Origin: JAPPLB01 sp965204095
GTDB taxonomy: Bacteria > Acidobacteriota > Terriglobia > Bryobacterales > UBA6623
DNA: 64,000 nucleotides
Direction of reading: 5' to 3'
Assembly (NCBI GenBank): GCA_965204095.1
Contig: OZ241991.1
Location: 3,286,001-3,350,000 of the forward strand
Shown: one piece after another, positions 1 through 9,085 of the stretch
Numbering within the stretch: the first letter of the stretch is position 1
Layout: each line of letters starts with the position of its first letter
The notes under the pieces: model-generated
What the model was told of the DNA's origin: nothing
Database searches by the model: none
The model's input: the letters and a program-made list of their open reading frames with translations, nothing else
Translations under genes and position numbers: made by a program

Positions 1-37
1 GGCCGACGCGAAACTCTATCGTAGTGCGGTCTCGCCG

Positions 38-67
38 TTGACGTCTTGCCGGAGCGTGACATACTCT
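38..67 (+). promoter_or_regulatory. Possible sigma-70 promoter for the Rrf2/cysK unit
   Basis: TTGACG at 38-43 and TACTCT at 62-67 are separated by 18 bases, and the Rrf2 start codon follows 28 bases later. This is a reasonable vegetative promoter by eye only. Rrf2 regulators often repress their own promoter, so an operator may overlap it, but I see no clear dyad. Confidence 0.35.
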
Positions 68-95
68 GAATCTCTAGTAAATTGATAGGGATTCG

Positions 96-530
96 ATGGA
101 CATTTCCGTCAAGGGCGAATATGCGCTGCGAGCCGTGTTCGAGCTTTGTTCTCGCGGCGCCCCTGAGCCGGTGAAGATCGCTGACATCGCCGCCAGGCAA
201 GGTATCCCGCAGAAGTTCCTGGAGTTGATACTGTCTCAGCTCAAGCAGGGTGGTTTCCTGAACTCGCGGCGAGGGGCGAGCGGCGGCTACTCACTGGCGA
301 AGGCTCCCGAAGACATCACGGTAGGCGATGTGATCCGTCACATCGAAGGGCCCCTGGCAACCGCGCGTCTCAGCGACGATCATCCGCGGCCGTCCGATTC
401 GCCCTTCAACGATCTGTGGCGTGAGGTCGACGCGGCGGTATCCGGCGTTATTGATCACACCACCTTCGCCGACCTGCTGGCCCGCTGGAAAGAAAAACGC
501 ACTCGCCAGGCTGTGAGTTGGCAGATCTGA
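96..530 (+). CDS. Rrf2-family transcriptional regulator
   Basis: A 144-residue protein of normal Rrf2 length, starting at ATG 96 behind AGGGA. The winged helix-turn-helix is in the N-terminal half (MDISVKGEYALRAVFEL, then IADIAARQGIPQKFLELIL) and the wing reads SRRGASGGYSLAK. The three cysteines that bind an Fe-S cluster in IscR and NsrR are absent from the usual region around residues 90-110, so this is probably a cluster-free type like CymR. Cysteine synthase follows 25 bases downstream on the same strand. In Firmicutes CymR works together with CysK to sense cysteine; a similar role here is inference from this pairing and the missing cysteines. Confidence 0.88.
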   Translation: MDISVKGEYALRAVFELCSRGAPEPVKIADIAARQGIPQKFLELILSQLKQGGFLNSRRGASGGYSLAKAPEDITVGDVIRHIEGPLATARLSDDHPRPSDSPFNDLWREVDAAVSGVIDHTTFADLLARWKEKRTRQAVSWQI

Positions 531-555
531 CAATCAGGGAAGAAGGTACGCGTCG

Positions 556-1509
556 GTGGGCCTCCTATTCAACGACAACTCGCTCAGCATCGGCCGGACG
601 CCGCTTGTCAAGGTGAAGCGCATCACCGACGGCGCCCCCGCCACGGTGCTGGCGAAGGTGGAAGGACGCAACCCGGCGTATTCCGTCAAGTGCCGCATCG
701 GCGCATCGATGATCTGGGACGCCGAGCAGCGCGGCGTACTGAAACCGGGCGTTGAGATCGTCGAGCCCACGAGCGGCAATACCGGCATCGCGCTCGCCTT
801 CGTAGCCGCGGCGCGCGGTTATCCGGTGACATTGACGATGCCTGAAATCATGAGTCTCGAGCGGCAGCAAGTGCTGCGGATGTTTGGAGTCAAGCTCGAG
901 CTCACGTCCGACGAAGTGGGCATGCAAGGGGCCGTCGAGCGCGCCGAGCAGATGGTGGCCGCCCAGCCGGACCGCTACGTCATGCTGCAGCAGTTCAAGA
1001 ACCCGGCGAACCCGGCGATTCACTTCCGCACGACCGGGCCCGAAATCTGGGATGACACCGGAGGCGGAATCGACGTGCTGGTTGCCGGAATCGGCACCGG
1101 CGGTACGATCACCGGCATCTCGCGCTTCATCAAGCAGCACCTCAAGAAACCGCTCGTCTCCATCGGCGTCGAGCCCGCCAACAGCCCCGTCATCACACAA
1201 AAACTCGCCGGCATACCGCTGCAGCCCGGCCATCACCGCATCCAGGGAATCGGCGCGGGCTTCATCCCCGATGTTGTCGACCTCTCTCTGATCGACCGCA
1301 TCGAGACGGCCGGCGACGACGAGGCCGTCGAGTATGCCCGGCGCCTGGCGCGCGAAGAAGGCCTGCTTTCCGGGATCTCTTGCGGCGCGGCGATCTCCGT
1401 CGCCTGCCGTATCGCCAAGGAGCCCGCCTTCAAGGGCAAGACCATTGTCGCCATCCTGCCCGATGCGGGCGAACGCTATCTGAGCAGCATCCTTTTCGAG
1501 GGAATCTGA
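556..1509 (+). CDS. cysK: Cysteine synthase A (O-acetylserine sulfhydrylase)
   Basis: This PLP enzyme makes L-cysteine from O-acetylserine and sulfide in the cytoplasm. At 317 residues it is full length. The PLP lysine is K45 in NPAYSVKCRIG, the substrate loop TSGNTG is at 72-77, and the phosphate-binding loop GTGGT is at 180-184. The start is GTG 556, preceded by a good AGAAGG ribosome site. It lies 25 bases after the Rrf2 regulator, which suggests a two-gene sulfur-control unit. The related cystathionine beta-synthase family is less likely, because the length and the VKCRIG motif fit CysK. Confidence 0.95.
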   Translation: MGLLFNDNSLSIGRTPLVKVKRITDGAPATVLAKVEGRNPAYSVKCRIGASMIWDAEQRGVLKPGVEIVEPTSGNTGIALAFVAAARGYPVTLTMPEIMSLERQQVLRMFGVKLELTSDEVGMQGAVERAEQMVAAQPDRYVMLQQFKNPANPAIHFRTTGPEIWDDTGGGIDVLVAGIGTGGTITGISRFIKQHLKKPLVSIGVEPANSPVITQKLAGIPLQPGHHRIQGIGAGFIPDVVDLSLIDRIETAGDDEAVEYARRLAREEGLLSGISCGAAISVACRIAKEPAFKGKTIVAILPDAGERYLSSILFEGI

Positions 1510-1574
1510 CAGGCTGGCAAGCAGAGACAAGCGCAGGCCGGAAGATTGCGTTTTCACGATTTCAGAGCCGTTCA

Positions 1575-2678
1575 ATGGACTTCAAAGCGGCTGTACTCAG
1601 CAAAGTCGAAGCCCCTCTCGAGATCCACGATGTCGAGATGACGGGCCTCAAGCCCAACGATGTATTGGTCCGCAACCACGCCAGCGGCCTCTGCCATACC
1701 GATTTCGAGGTCATTCACGGCTCGCTGCGCTTCCCGCTGCCGATCGTGCTGGGACACGAAGCCTCGGGAGTCGTCGAGACTGTCGGTGACGCCGTCACTT
1801 TGGTCAAGCCCGGCGACCACGTCGTCTGCTCGTGGAATCCCAACTGCGGGCACTGCTTCTATTGCGACCTAGACCTGCCCATTCTCTGCGAGCCCTTCTC
1901 ACGCCACGTGCCGGCGGGGTTTCTCATGGACGGAACGTCGCGGCTCCGCATGGGCGGCGAAACGCTCTATCACTTCTCGATGGTCTGCTCGCACGCCGAA
2001 TACTGCGTCGTCGACGAGAGCAGCGCCATTCCCGTGCCGTCGGAGATTCCCTTCGATCGCGCCTGCCTGATCGGCTGCGGCGTCATGACGGGAGTTGGCG
2101 CCGTTTTGCGAGTGGCGCGTGCCCGACCCGGGACGTCCGTTGTCGTGATCGGCTGCGGCGCCGTCGGGCTGAACGCCATCCAGGGAGCCAGGCTGGCCGG
2201 AGCGGAACCCATTGTGGCGGTGGATATCCACCCGGAAAAACTGCTGATGGCAGACGCCTTCGGCTCGACCCACACGGCGTTGGCCGGGCGTGATGACGTT
2301 CCCTCGGTCGTGCAAGGCCTCACCCGGGGCCGCGGCGCCGACCATGTCATCGAAGCCGCCGGCATCGACAACACGCTCCAGTTGTCACTCGATGTCTCGC
2401 GGCCCGGCGCCAACGTCATCCTGCTCGGCAAAACGGATGTCACCCGCGAGGTTCACATCCGTTGGGGCTCGATGATGGGGGAACGCCGCATCGTCCGATC
2501 GAGCTACGGCGGCGCCCGGCCGCGGCGCGACTTCCCGCTGCTCGCCCGACTCTACCTCGACGGCCGCCTCATGCTCGACGAGCTCATCACCCGGCGCATC
2601 TCCCTCCACGAGATCAACGACGGCTTCTCCGACATGGCCAAGGGCTCGCTCGTCCGTGCAGTGGTGCAGATGAATTAG
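1575..2678 (+). CDS. Zinc-dependent alcohol dehydrogenase (MDR family)
   Basis: A medium-chain dehydrogenase of 367 residues that oxidises an alcohol with NAD(P). Zinc-ligand motifs are visible: GLCHTDF, GHEASG, then the structural-zinc region with cysteines in NCGHCFYCDLDLPILC. The Rossmann stretch reads VVVIGCGAVGLNAIQGA. The frame is open upstream to 1380, but that part overlaps cysK and does not look like this family, so I take ATG 1575 (MDFKAAVLSKVE). The layout resembles class III or aryl-alcohol type enzymes; the substrate is not readable. The stop codon TAG is the first three bases of a dispersed repeat. Confidence 0.9.
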   Translation: MDFKAAVLSKVEAPLEIHDVEMTGLKPNDVLVRNHASGLCHTDFEVIHGSLRFPLPIVLGHEASGVVETVGDAVTLVKPGDHVVCSWNPNCGHCFYCDLDLPILCEPFSRHVPAGFLMDGTSRLRMGGETLYHFSMVCSHAEYCVVDESSAIPVPSEIPFDRACLIGCGVMTGVGAVLRVARARPGTSVVVIGCGAVGLNAIQGARLAGAEPIVAVDIHPEKLLMADAFGSTHTALAGRDDVPSVVQGLTRGRGADHVIEAAGIDNTLQLSLDVSRPGANVILLGKTDVTREVHIRWGSMMGERRIVRSSYGGARPRRDFPLLARLYLDGRLMLDELITRRISLHEINDGFSDMAKGSLVRAVVQMN

Positions 2679-2859
2679 CCTGTATGTCTCACCACGTGGC
2701 GAGGCGAAGTGCGTGAGAGGGCCGTCAGGACGAGGCGCGCGCCGCTTGGCGCGCGCAGGCGTACTTGAACCGTACGTTGAGCACGGCAAGCAAGCGCAAC
2801 GAAGTCCTGGCGGTCGTATCGCGTACTTCGGCCGTCGGGTGGTGAGAAATGCAGGTTAG
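2676..2859. repeat. Dispersed TIR repeat, copy 1 (full, subtype A)
   Basis: A 184-bp element bounded by TAGCCTGTATGTCTCACCAC on the left and the inverse GTGGTGAGAAATGCAGGTTA on the right. The interior (GCGAGGCGAAGTGCGTGAGAG, TTGAGCACGGCAAGCAAGCG, GGCGGTCGTATCGCG) recurs in the copies near 15.2, 28.0 and 37.1 kb. It has no coding capacity of its own. The left end supplies the TAG stop of the alcohol dehydrogenase. Bases 2860-2950 hold nothing I recognise. Confidence 0.9.
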
Positions 2860-2950
2860 CCTGCCTTCCCTCCATCTGACGGCCGCAACGGGGAGAGCCA
2901 GTCGAGTCTGCCACCGCTGCTAAGGTCGTCTTGATCTCGGGTTTCTCTGT

Positions 2951-5900
2951 CTATTGACCGCGTAGCGCCGGAGTCAGCGCCGTTCGCAAACTGGACACGA
3001 CCGCCGCCGCGCCCGCGGACAGCCCAAGAACGAGAATCAGCAGAAGGGTGGCCAACAGGCTCATGACCGGCGGCTCGTTCAAGCCGCTCAGCAGGTAGGG
3101 AATGACGGCCAACAATGCCGTGAAAGCTCCGATGAGAAGGCCGAAAACCAGTATGAACGCGTTCTCGGCCAGCACGAGCCAAAAGATCGAAGTCTGATTG
3201 AAGCCAACGGCTTGCAGCAAGGCCAGTTCCGCCCGCCGCTCCAGGACATTGCGCACCATCACGACCGCCAAGCCCAACGTTCCCAGCAACAGCCCCAGCC
3301 CGCCCAGAGTCTGAAACGTGTTCAGGTAGGTGTTCTCGACGACCAGATAACCCGCAAGGCGGTCCGCCGTGCGTCCCGCGTCGAAACCGGTGTCGCCCAG
3401 TTGCTCCTCGAGCTTCGCGCCCGCCGCTCCGTCATCCGTCTCCACCAGAAAGAAGTTGTAGCCGCTGTGACCGGGGAACATGTCGAGAAAGTTCTTCTCC
3501 GACATGATGAGCTGCGATTGAAACAGGCTCCGTGGCAACAGTCCGGCGATCACCAGTGTCCGCAGTCGTCCCTGGTCGTCTTTCATCTCGAGTTCCTGCC
3601 CCAAGCCGAGATGCAGGATCCACATCACCGAGTTCACATCTCCGAAGACCGGAATCGCGCCGTCCTCGAAATCCCGGCCGAGTATCCGCCAGGGATTCGC
3701 CTCTTCCTGCGACGAGGCGGCAAGAGTCCCCTGGAACGCGAACCCGCCCCGCTCGACCAGTTCGGGTGGTGCTCCCAGCAATGTCGGGCGCGACGGCTTG
3801 TACAGATTGAGACAACTCGCATCCTCGCCAGGCTTGCGGCGCAGCGGGAAGATCATCGCCCCGTCGAGCTGCTCCTGCTCGGCCAACTGGTCTTGAAACA
3901 ACGGCAGGTCCGATTCCGCCACAAACCGGAATCCGCCGTCTCCTGAATCGAACGACGGCTCCTGCTTCGTCACGTCGTGACGGTTCACCGCCACCGTCAC
4001 GATCAGGAACGTTGCGCTCGCGACCAGTGCGGCGGAGAGAACGCTGCGCGTGGGGTAACGCGCGCCGTTGCGGGCGCCCAGCCGGACCATCGGACCGCGG
4101 CCTTTCCCCAAGATCGGGTCGGTGGGAGGACTCGCCAACGAGGCTCGGAAGCGGGCCAGGGCCGCGATGAGCAGCAGTGCGCCGCCCCCGAAGCCGGCAA
4201 GCTGCGATATGACCCCTGCCAGCGAGAGTCCGGTCAGCGTCAACGCCACACCGCCGGCCCCATAGGCCAGCAGCCGCGAGCGCCTTCCCGGGTCGCCAGG
4301 CGCCGCGCCGAGGCGGTCCTCCTCCAGCGCTCCTGCCAGCAGCGATCGTGGGCTGAAGCGCACAAGCCGCCGCACCGCCAGCCAGATCGACAGCACCATC
4401 ATCACCAGAGCCCCGACCCCGCCGCCGGCCAGGCTCGCCGCTGAAACGTGCAGTTGCAGGAACGAGCCGCCGACCGCTGCGCTCCACCAGGTCCTCAACC
4501 CGTGCACCATCAGTGCGCCGTAGCCGACCGCACCCGGCAAGCCGGCCAGAATGCCGACCAATGAAACAACAGCTCCTTCAGCCAACAGAAAGCGGCGAAC
4601 CTGCTTTGGCGTTCGGCCCGTCGACAGCAGCAACCCGACTTCCCGTGAGCGCCGCTCCACTCCGAGCCGGAACAACAACGCCACCAGCATCGCCGCCGAG
4701 GCGATCAGGAAAATACTGAACCCGATGAAGAGTCCGGAAAAATCCGTCGCGCCCGCCGATGCCGCTAGGCCTTGGGCCTTGACCGGCGCAAACGCCATGC
4801 CGTAGGCGGCCGGGTCCAGCTCTTCCCGGAGCGCTTTCGTGAAATCCGCGGCGGCTTCATCGAGCGATTGGCCCTCGCGCGGGACGAGCCGCAGCGAAGT
4901 CAGTTGCCCGAATCGGCTGGTCCATAGCTCCTTGGCCGTGTCGAGTGCAACGAAGGCCTTGGGGGCCGTCCGATAACGCTCCCAATATTCCTCGTCAACT
5001 GGCCTGATGCGCGCCAGATCGACCGGAAACGGCGGGTCCCAGTCACCCATCGTTTCCGCATCGCTCATGCCTTCGTACAGTGGCGCCAGATTGCGGTCAG
5101 CCGCAAGACCATCGAGGCAGACGACGCCCTTGATAGTGAACGCGTGTCTCTCCGTCTCTATGCCGCCGTTCGAGGCAATCACGTAGTACGAGAGAGTGAC
5201 GCGATCGCCGCTGGAAGCTTGCAGTTCGAGGGCAGTCCAGTCATTGATGAGAATCTCGTCGCCGCTGAGAGCCGGCGCCGGTTCGCCCGATGTCAAGCGC
5301 AGCCTCTCCGCTACCGATGCCTGCGCAGTGTCAACGGCGGTCACGGTGGAATAGGGAACTTCCGCGCCTTCGGCTTGCATCGTGTTCGCCAGGTAGGTCA
5401 ATACCGGAACCACGTCCAGCCCTGCTTTTTTGGCCGAGCGCATCGCCGCCTCGGCGAGCGGGAGATCCAGCACGATCCGGTCGGTCTGCAAGGCCAGGGC
5501 GCGGTTGTCTTCCACCGCGCGCAAGCTCAGATTCAGATCATCCAACCTCAGCGAATCGCGAAACACAGCGTCCAGTGAAGCGCTCTCCCCTTCCTCTGAC
5601 GAACCGGATACAAACAAGGCATTGGCTCGACCCCGCTGATCGAGTGCGCGTTGCAGCGCATCCATCGGCAGGAAAACATTGAATGGAAGCTGCTGGCTCG
5701 GCGACAGCCCGAAACGCCCCATGCCTTCATCCGGCAGAACCGCCGCCACCGTGAGCCGCAGCGTGCGGACGTTCTGCGACTTGCGGCCCATGACGAACTC
5801 GCTCGGAACCAGCGTGTCGGTCTGAAACCGCAACAAGACGCTCGCGTCTGCCTCCACGTCCAATTCCTTCGCCAGCGATTGATTGACAACAACCGCGCGC

Positions 5901-6295
5901 CCTTCCGGCAGAGTCGTAGCCCTGGTGTAGAATTCCGCGAAACGCTTGTCAATCCCGTGGATATTCACCCGCGAGGCCCGCGCCCCCGATTCTGCGGCTT
6001 CCAGGCTGCCGCGGATCAACACCGCCGGCGCCGCCCGTTCGAACGCGTAAGCGAAGTTGGTCGCTTCCGCCAGATCTTCCGCCAACTCTTCACGGAAGTA
6101 GCGGTCCGAGACCAGGGCATGGTCGATGTCCCCGAGGCGGTCAAGTGTCAGATCGCGCAGACTTCCCCGCACCGATTCTCCCACCAACAAGGCGCCCGCC
6201 AGAACAGCCGTCCCGACAGCGACGCCGAGGGCAACGGCCAGATGAATGCCCCTGTAGTGGGCGAGAGAACGACGTAGTAGAAGTCGGCCCGTCAT
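2951..6295 (-). CDS. FtsX/MacB-type ABC transporter permease
   Basis: A very large permease of 1,114 residues with two FtsX units. It begins with a cytoplasmic stretch and TM1 (GIHLAVALGVAVGTAVLAGA), then a long periplasmic domain. A middle cluster of TM helices follows (GLFIGFSIFLIASAAMLVALL onward), then a second periplasmic domain, and a C-terminal three-helix bundle (LGGLGLLLGTLGLAVVMV to LLATLLLILVLGLSAGAAAVV). Such proteins move lipids or lipoproteins, or couple ATP use to envelope processes. No ATPase gene is adjacent. The redoxin selenoprotein lies 168 bases upstream on the same strand. The start is ATG 6295. Bases 6296-6463 hold nothing else I recognise. Confidence 0.88.
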   Translation of the reverse strand: MTGRLLLRRSLAHYRGIHLAVALGVAVGTAVLAGALLVGESVRGSLRDLTLDRLGDIDHALVSDRYFREELAEDLAEATNFAYAFERAAPAVLIRGSLEAAESGARASRVNIHGIDKRFAEFYTRATTLPEGRAVVVNQSLAKELDVEADASVLLRFQTDTLVPSEFVMGRKSQNVRTLRLTVAAVLPDEGMGRFGLSPSQQLPFNVFLPMDALQRALDQRGRANALFVSGSSEEGESASLDAVFRDSLRLDDLNLSLRAVEDNRALALQTDRIVLDLPLAEAAMRSAKKAGLDVVPVLTYLANTMQAEGAEVPYSTVTAVDTAQASVAERLRLTSGEPAPALSGDEILINDWTALELQASSGDRVTLSYYVIASNGGIETERHAFTIKGVVCLDGLAADRNLAPLYEGMSDAETMGDWDPPFPVDLARIRPVDEEYWERYRTAPKAFVALDTAKELWTSRFGQLTSLRLVPREGQSLDEAAADFTKALREELDPAAYGMAFAPVKAQGLAASAGATDFSGLFIGFSIFLIASAAMLVALLFRLGVERRSREVGLLLSTGRTPKQVRRFLLAEGAVVSLVGILAGLPGAVGYGALMVHGLRTWWSAAVGGSFLQLHVSAASLAGGGVGALVMMVLSIWLAVRRLVRFSPRSLLAGALEEDRLGAAPGDPGRRSRLLAYGAGGVALTLTGLSLAGVISQLAGFGGGALLLIAALARFRASLASPPTDPILGKGRGPMVRLGARNGARYPTRSVLSAALVASATFLIVTVAVNRHDVTKQEPSFDSGDGGFRFVAESDLPLFQDQLAEQEQLDGAMIFPLRRKPGEDASCLNLYKPSRPTLLGAPPELVERGGFAFQGTLAASSQEEANPWRILGRDFEDGAIPVFGDVNSVMWILHLGLGQELEMKDDQGRLRTLVIAGLLPRSLFQSQLIMSEKNFLDMFPGHSGYNFFLVETDDGAAGAKLEEQLGDTGFDAGRTADRLAGYLVVENTYLNTFQTLGGLGLLLGTLGLAVVMVRNVLERRAELALLQAVGFNQTSIFWLVLAENAFILVFGLLIGAFTALLAVIPYLLSGLNEPPVMSLLATLLLILVLGLSAGAAAVVSSLRTALTPALRGQ

Positions 6296-6463
6296 GCGCT
6301 CATCATGATACGATTGCCGCGCATCTTCGCGAGTCCCTGCCGGGCACTCGCCGGCATGCGAAAGATCTGGAACTGAAGCTCTCTTCTGATCGAGCGGCCT
6401 TGACGCCGGGCCGGATGTTTCTTGCTGGTATCATCCGCTCGCGGGCGGAGGAAAAACTGAACT

Positions 6464-7546
6464 CTACCGGCGCAGGCTTTCAGGGGCTCGTTGCCGGTCG
6501 TAGGCATTCACGCCAAAGGTCCACTTCAGAGGGATCTGCTGCGGCAGGTAGCAGACCTTGTCGTCGCAAGCCTGGTAGTGAAACACGCCTTCGACGGCGA
6601 TCGTTCCGTCTGCGCTTACGAGAGGTCGAAGCTGTTTGTTTGCGCCGATCTCAAGATCGCGAACGACTCGAAACCGGCCCTCATAGACGGGCACGATCTC
6701 GTCGATCGCCGGCAGGTGCAGCAGTTTGGATTCGGGGAACTCGGCCGGCAAGTCCCGCCAGCCGGCCGAGGACGTCATTTCCCAGTCGACGGGTAGATAA
6801 CCCGTTACATCCGGGGCGTATACGTGCATCTTGGGCTTCATCGCAACCTGCAGGATGAGCGAGACCCGGTTACCGCCCAGAACTTCGTGGTTGCTCGCCG
6901 ACCAACTCACCCGCAGGTGCGGCGTTTCAGCTTCTCCCTGCACTTCGCCGGGATCATCGAACTCACGGACCAGGATGCTCGCCGACGTGAAACGGTCCTG
7001 GTAGCGTTCTTCGAAGTACTTCGATTGAACAATGCCCTTCTCGTCGATGACGTAGTATCCGGGGTTCGGGATGCCGTAGAAACGATGGTCCGCCGGGATC
7101 CTGTCGTTAAGGATGCCGAACGCCCGGATCACTTCCGAATCGGTATCCGCCAGCAAGGGATACTCGACTCCGGCGCGGTCGGCAAAGTGCTTGAGAACGG
7201 CCGGTGAGTCATAGCTCACGGCGGCGACGTTCAGCCCCTTCGATTCGAACTCCTCTTTCTGCTCGGCCAACTCGACCAGTTGCCCTTTGCAGAACGGTCA
7301 CCAATCCGCCGAGCGGTGGAACAGGAGCAGCAGGCCCTTGGGTCCGCGCAACGATTCGAACGTCCGTGTTTTTCCGGTGTGATCGGTGATCGAAAAGGCA
7401 GGGATGCTCTCGCCGATCGCCGGTCCGGTTCTGACGTTTTGCGCCTGTGCCGGTTCGCAGAATCTCGATGCCCAGGCCAGCAGCACGCCGATGGCCACGA
7501 TCGCGCCGAAGAACTTCCACGAGAACTGCTGTCTCACCTGGCTCAT
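6464..7546 (-). CDS. Redoxin selenoprotein (AhpC/TSA-like + DsbD-alpha-like) with in-frame UGA
   Basis: One continuous reading frame is broken only by TGA at 7300-7298. Upstream it encodes a leader with a membrane segment (FFGAIVAIGVLLAWA) and a thioredoxin-fold start (GLLLLFHRSADW). Directly after the TGA it continues PFCKGQLVELAEQKEEF, AVSYDSPAVLKHFADRAGV and NPGYYVIDEKG, a standard AhpC/TSA redoxin. Reading TGA as selenocysteine gives U83-P-F-C86, a UxxC form of the usual CxxC site. The C-terminal third ends with CDDKVCYLPQQIPLKW, like the N-terminal domain of DsbD. ATG 7546 gives 360 residues including Sec; TTG 7579 is an alternative. A SECIS-like hairpin follows the TGA. The protein is probably membrane-anchored and periplasmic. 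A nonsense mutation of TGC is the rival reading. Confidence 0.85.
7265..7285 (-). promoter_or_regulatory. Bacterial SECIS-like hairpin
   Basis: The mRNA starting 13 bases after the UGA folds as GGG-CAACU-GGUCG-AGUUG-GCC: five perfect pairs, one G/G mismatch, then two more G-C pairs. The apical loop GGUCG begins 21 bases after the UGA and opens with G. This fits the published bacterial SECIS pattern of a small loop with G in its first two positions, roughly 16-37 bases from the UGA. The fold was judged by eye without an energy calculation. Confidence 0.75.
7298..7300 (-). other. Predicted selenocysteine codon UGA
   Basis: This TGA lies exactly where the family has the first cysteine of the CxxC redox motif (W-C-P-F-C). 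Strong homologous sequence continues in the same frame on both sides, which is the hallmark of Sec recoding. Confidence 0.82.
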
Positions 7547-7723
7547 GGCGAAACCCGCTTCAAGACCATGATAGGACAAGACCGGGCGTGGACGCGTGAT
7601 CCGCTGTGTCTCGGCATCGACCCGTAAGAGACATGCCTACGGTGTTGAGAGGAGCAGCAAGGCGCCCCGGCAGGCCGGTCCCGTGGCGCGGGCGGTTGCT
7701 ACAATGACAACCGGGATAACCCC

Positions 7724-8371
7724 ATGCCCGCAACGACCACTCCGCTGCGTGGTGTTCGACAGACACATGCGGAGGAACTCTACCACAGCGACGGCTACAC
7801 CTGGGCCATCGAGCAGGCCGACGCGCTGCGCCGTCGCGACCTGGACGCCATCGACTGGGAGAATGTGATCGAGGAGATTGAGGACGTGGGGAAAGCAGAA
7901 GTTCGAAGTTGGAGGGCCTTTTGCGCCCGAGTCATCGAGCATCTGCTCAAAATCGAACACTACCACGAGGCCACCGAGAAGTTGCTGAGGCACTGGTCGC
8001 ATGAGGTGAGAGAGTTCCGCCAAAATATGGCCCGCACCATCCACGATAATCCCGGTCTGAAAGGGCAGTACGGGACAATGTTCGCACAGTCCTGGGATGA
8101 TGGCAGAGCCTCCGCTTGCCGCAGACTGGCCGAGTACGACGAATCCGACACCAAACTGCCGGCAAGCAAGAATGCGTTCCGAGAACGTGATCGGACCCTG
8201 CCGAAGGAATGTCCGTATCGGCTTGAAGACGTGACTGCCTTCGATCCGAAACACGACCGGATGCCTCGCTACGACACGTGGCCGCCGGCCGTCGCCCGCG
8301 TCCTGAACACCCGGCTCGGCGCCGACTACCCCCTGCATCCCCTCAGGGCACAGGACCGCGACACAGGTTAG
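7724..8371 (+). CDS. DUF29 family protein
   Basis: A 215-residue cytoplasmic protein. The DUF29 pattern is visible: YHSDGYTWAIEQADALRRRD, then AIDWENVIEEIEDVGKAEVR, then VIEHLLKIEH and a later stretch RHWSHEVREFRQNMARTI with DNPGLKG. The fold is expected to be all-helical, and the function of DUF29 proteins is unknown. The C-terminal 90 residues are less typical of the family. It is divergent from the redoxin gene and shares a 177-base intergenic region with it. ATG 7724 has no strong ribosome site. Confidence 0.8.
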   Translation: MPATTTPLRGVRQTHAEELYHSDGYTWAIEQADALRRRDLDAIDWENVIEEIEDVGKAEVRSWRAFCARVIEHLLKIEHYHEATEKLLRHWSHEVREFRQNMARTIHDNPGLKGQYGTMFAQSWDDGRASACRRLAEYDESDTKLPASKNAFRERDRTLPKECPYRLEDVTAFDPKHDRMPRYDTWPPAVARVLNTRLGADYPLHPLRAQDRDTG

Positions 8372-8432
8372 AGTCAATAACCACTACACCTTGCTGTTGC
8401 GAAGGCAGACTTTTTGGGTATAAGCGACACCC

Positions 8433-8939
8433 ATGTTCTCAACTCGTCTATTAGCTCTGCTCGTCTTTGCATCCGGCAGTGTACATCCTCAACAGTCAGA
8501 CGATCTTCAGAAGCTGCGGGCAATGATGGAGGCGATGGTTTCCCAAGAGAAGGCTGCAACATCGTTGCTCCAAGACAAGAGCATGTATTGCGTATTTCAA
8601 GACGGATCTTTCACCATATGGTCGGAAGGGAAGGCCGTAGTCGAACCAGACGTGATGACCAAATCGGGTGATCCGACCATTTTTCACTCAATCGACCTCA
8701 AAGCAAGAACCGCCTCCATGATGGGTAACATGGGAAGTGGGCCGATCACCGTGATTCCAACCAGTTCAGGAATCCATTTCATCGAAGTAACTGATTCCGG
8801 CAATGTGAACTTCACTACGGTGTTTGCCGGCTTTGCTAAGCCTCCAAAAGGGTTCCTTGCCGTCCATTCCCGCCACTTCTTTGCCTCCGGCCAAGCGCGC
8901 CCTTCGCAATACCACGGCATTTGCACCGTTCAGGACTAG
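8433..8939 (+). CDS. Hypothetical secreted protein
   Basis: A 168-residue protein beginning with a short hydrophobic signal (MFSTRLLALLVFASGSVHPQ, likely cleaved near residue 20). A mixed beta-rich mature part follows with DGSFTIWSEGKAVVEPD and a long C-terminal stretch. I do not recognise the family. Base use is plainer and less GC-rich than the neighbours. It has no obvious operon partner: DUF29 ends 61 bases upstream, and ubiD converges from the other strand after 146 bases without further features. Confidence 0.55.
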   Translation: MFSTRLLALLVFASGSVHPQQSDDLQKLRAMMEAMVSQEKAATSLLQDKSMYCVFQDGSFTIWSEGKAVVEPDVMTKSGDPTIFHSIDLKARTASMMGNMGSGPITVIPTSSGIHFIEVTDSGNVNFTTVFAGFAKPPKGFLAVHSRHFFASGQARPSQYHGICTVQD

Positions 8940-9085
8940 GGGACCTTCTCAAAGGGAAGCGCCTCTTGTCAGATGCGCTCCAGCTTCGAAAAACTACAGT
9001 TCGACTTGATTGAGCTACGAACAAGCCCGGGGTACAGCAATCGGCCAATATACAGTCGGCCCAGGGGCCGGGTCAGCCGTTACTC

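Noticed and set aside
565..1575. A 336-codon open frame antisense to cysK
   Set aside because: It is an antisense shadow in GC-rich DNA; cysK has every family motif and this frame has none.
2676..2859. The dispersed element as an insertion sequence
   Set aside because: It has inverted ends but only about 185 bp and no transposase frame conserved between copies, so I call it a MITE-like repeat.
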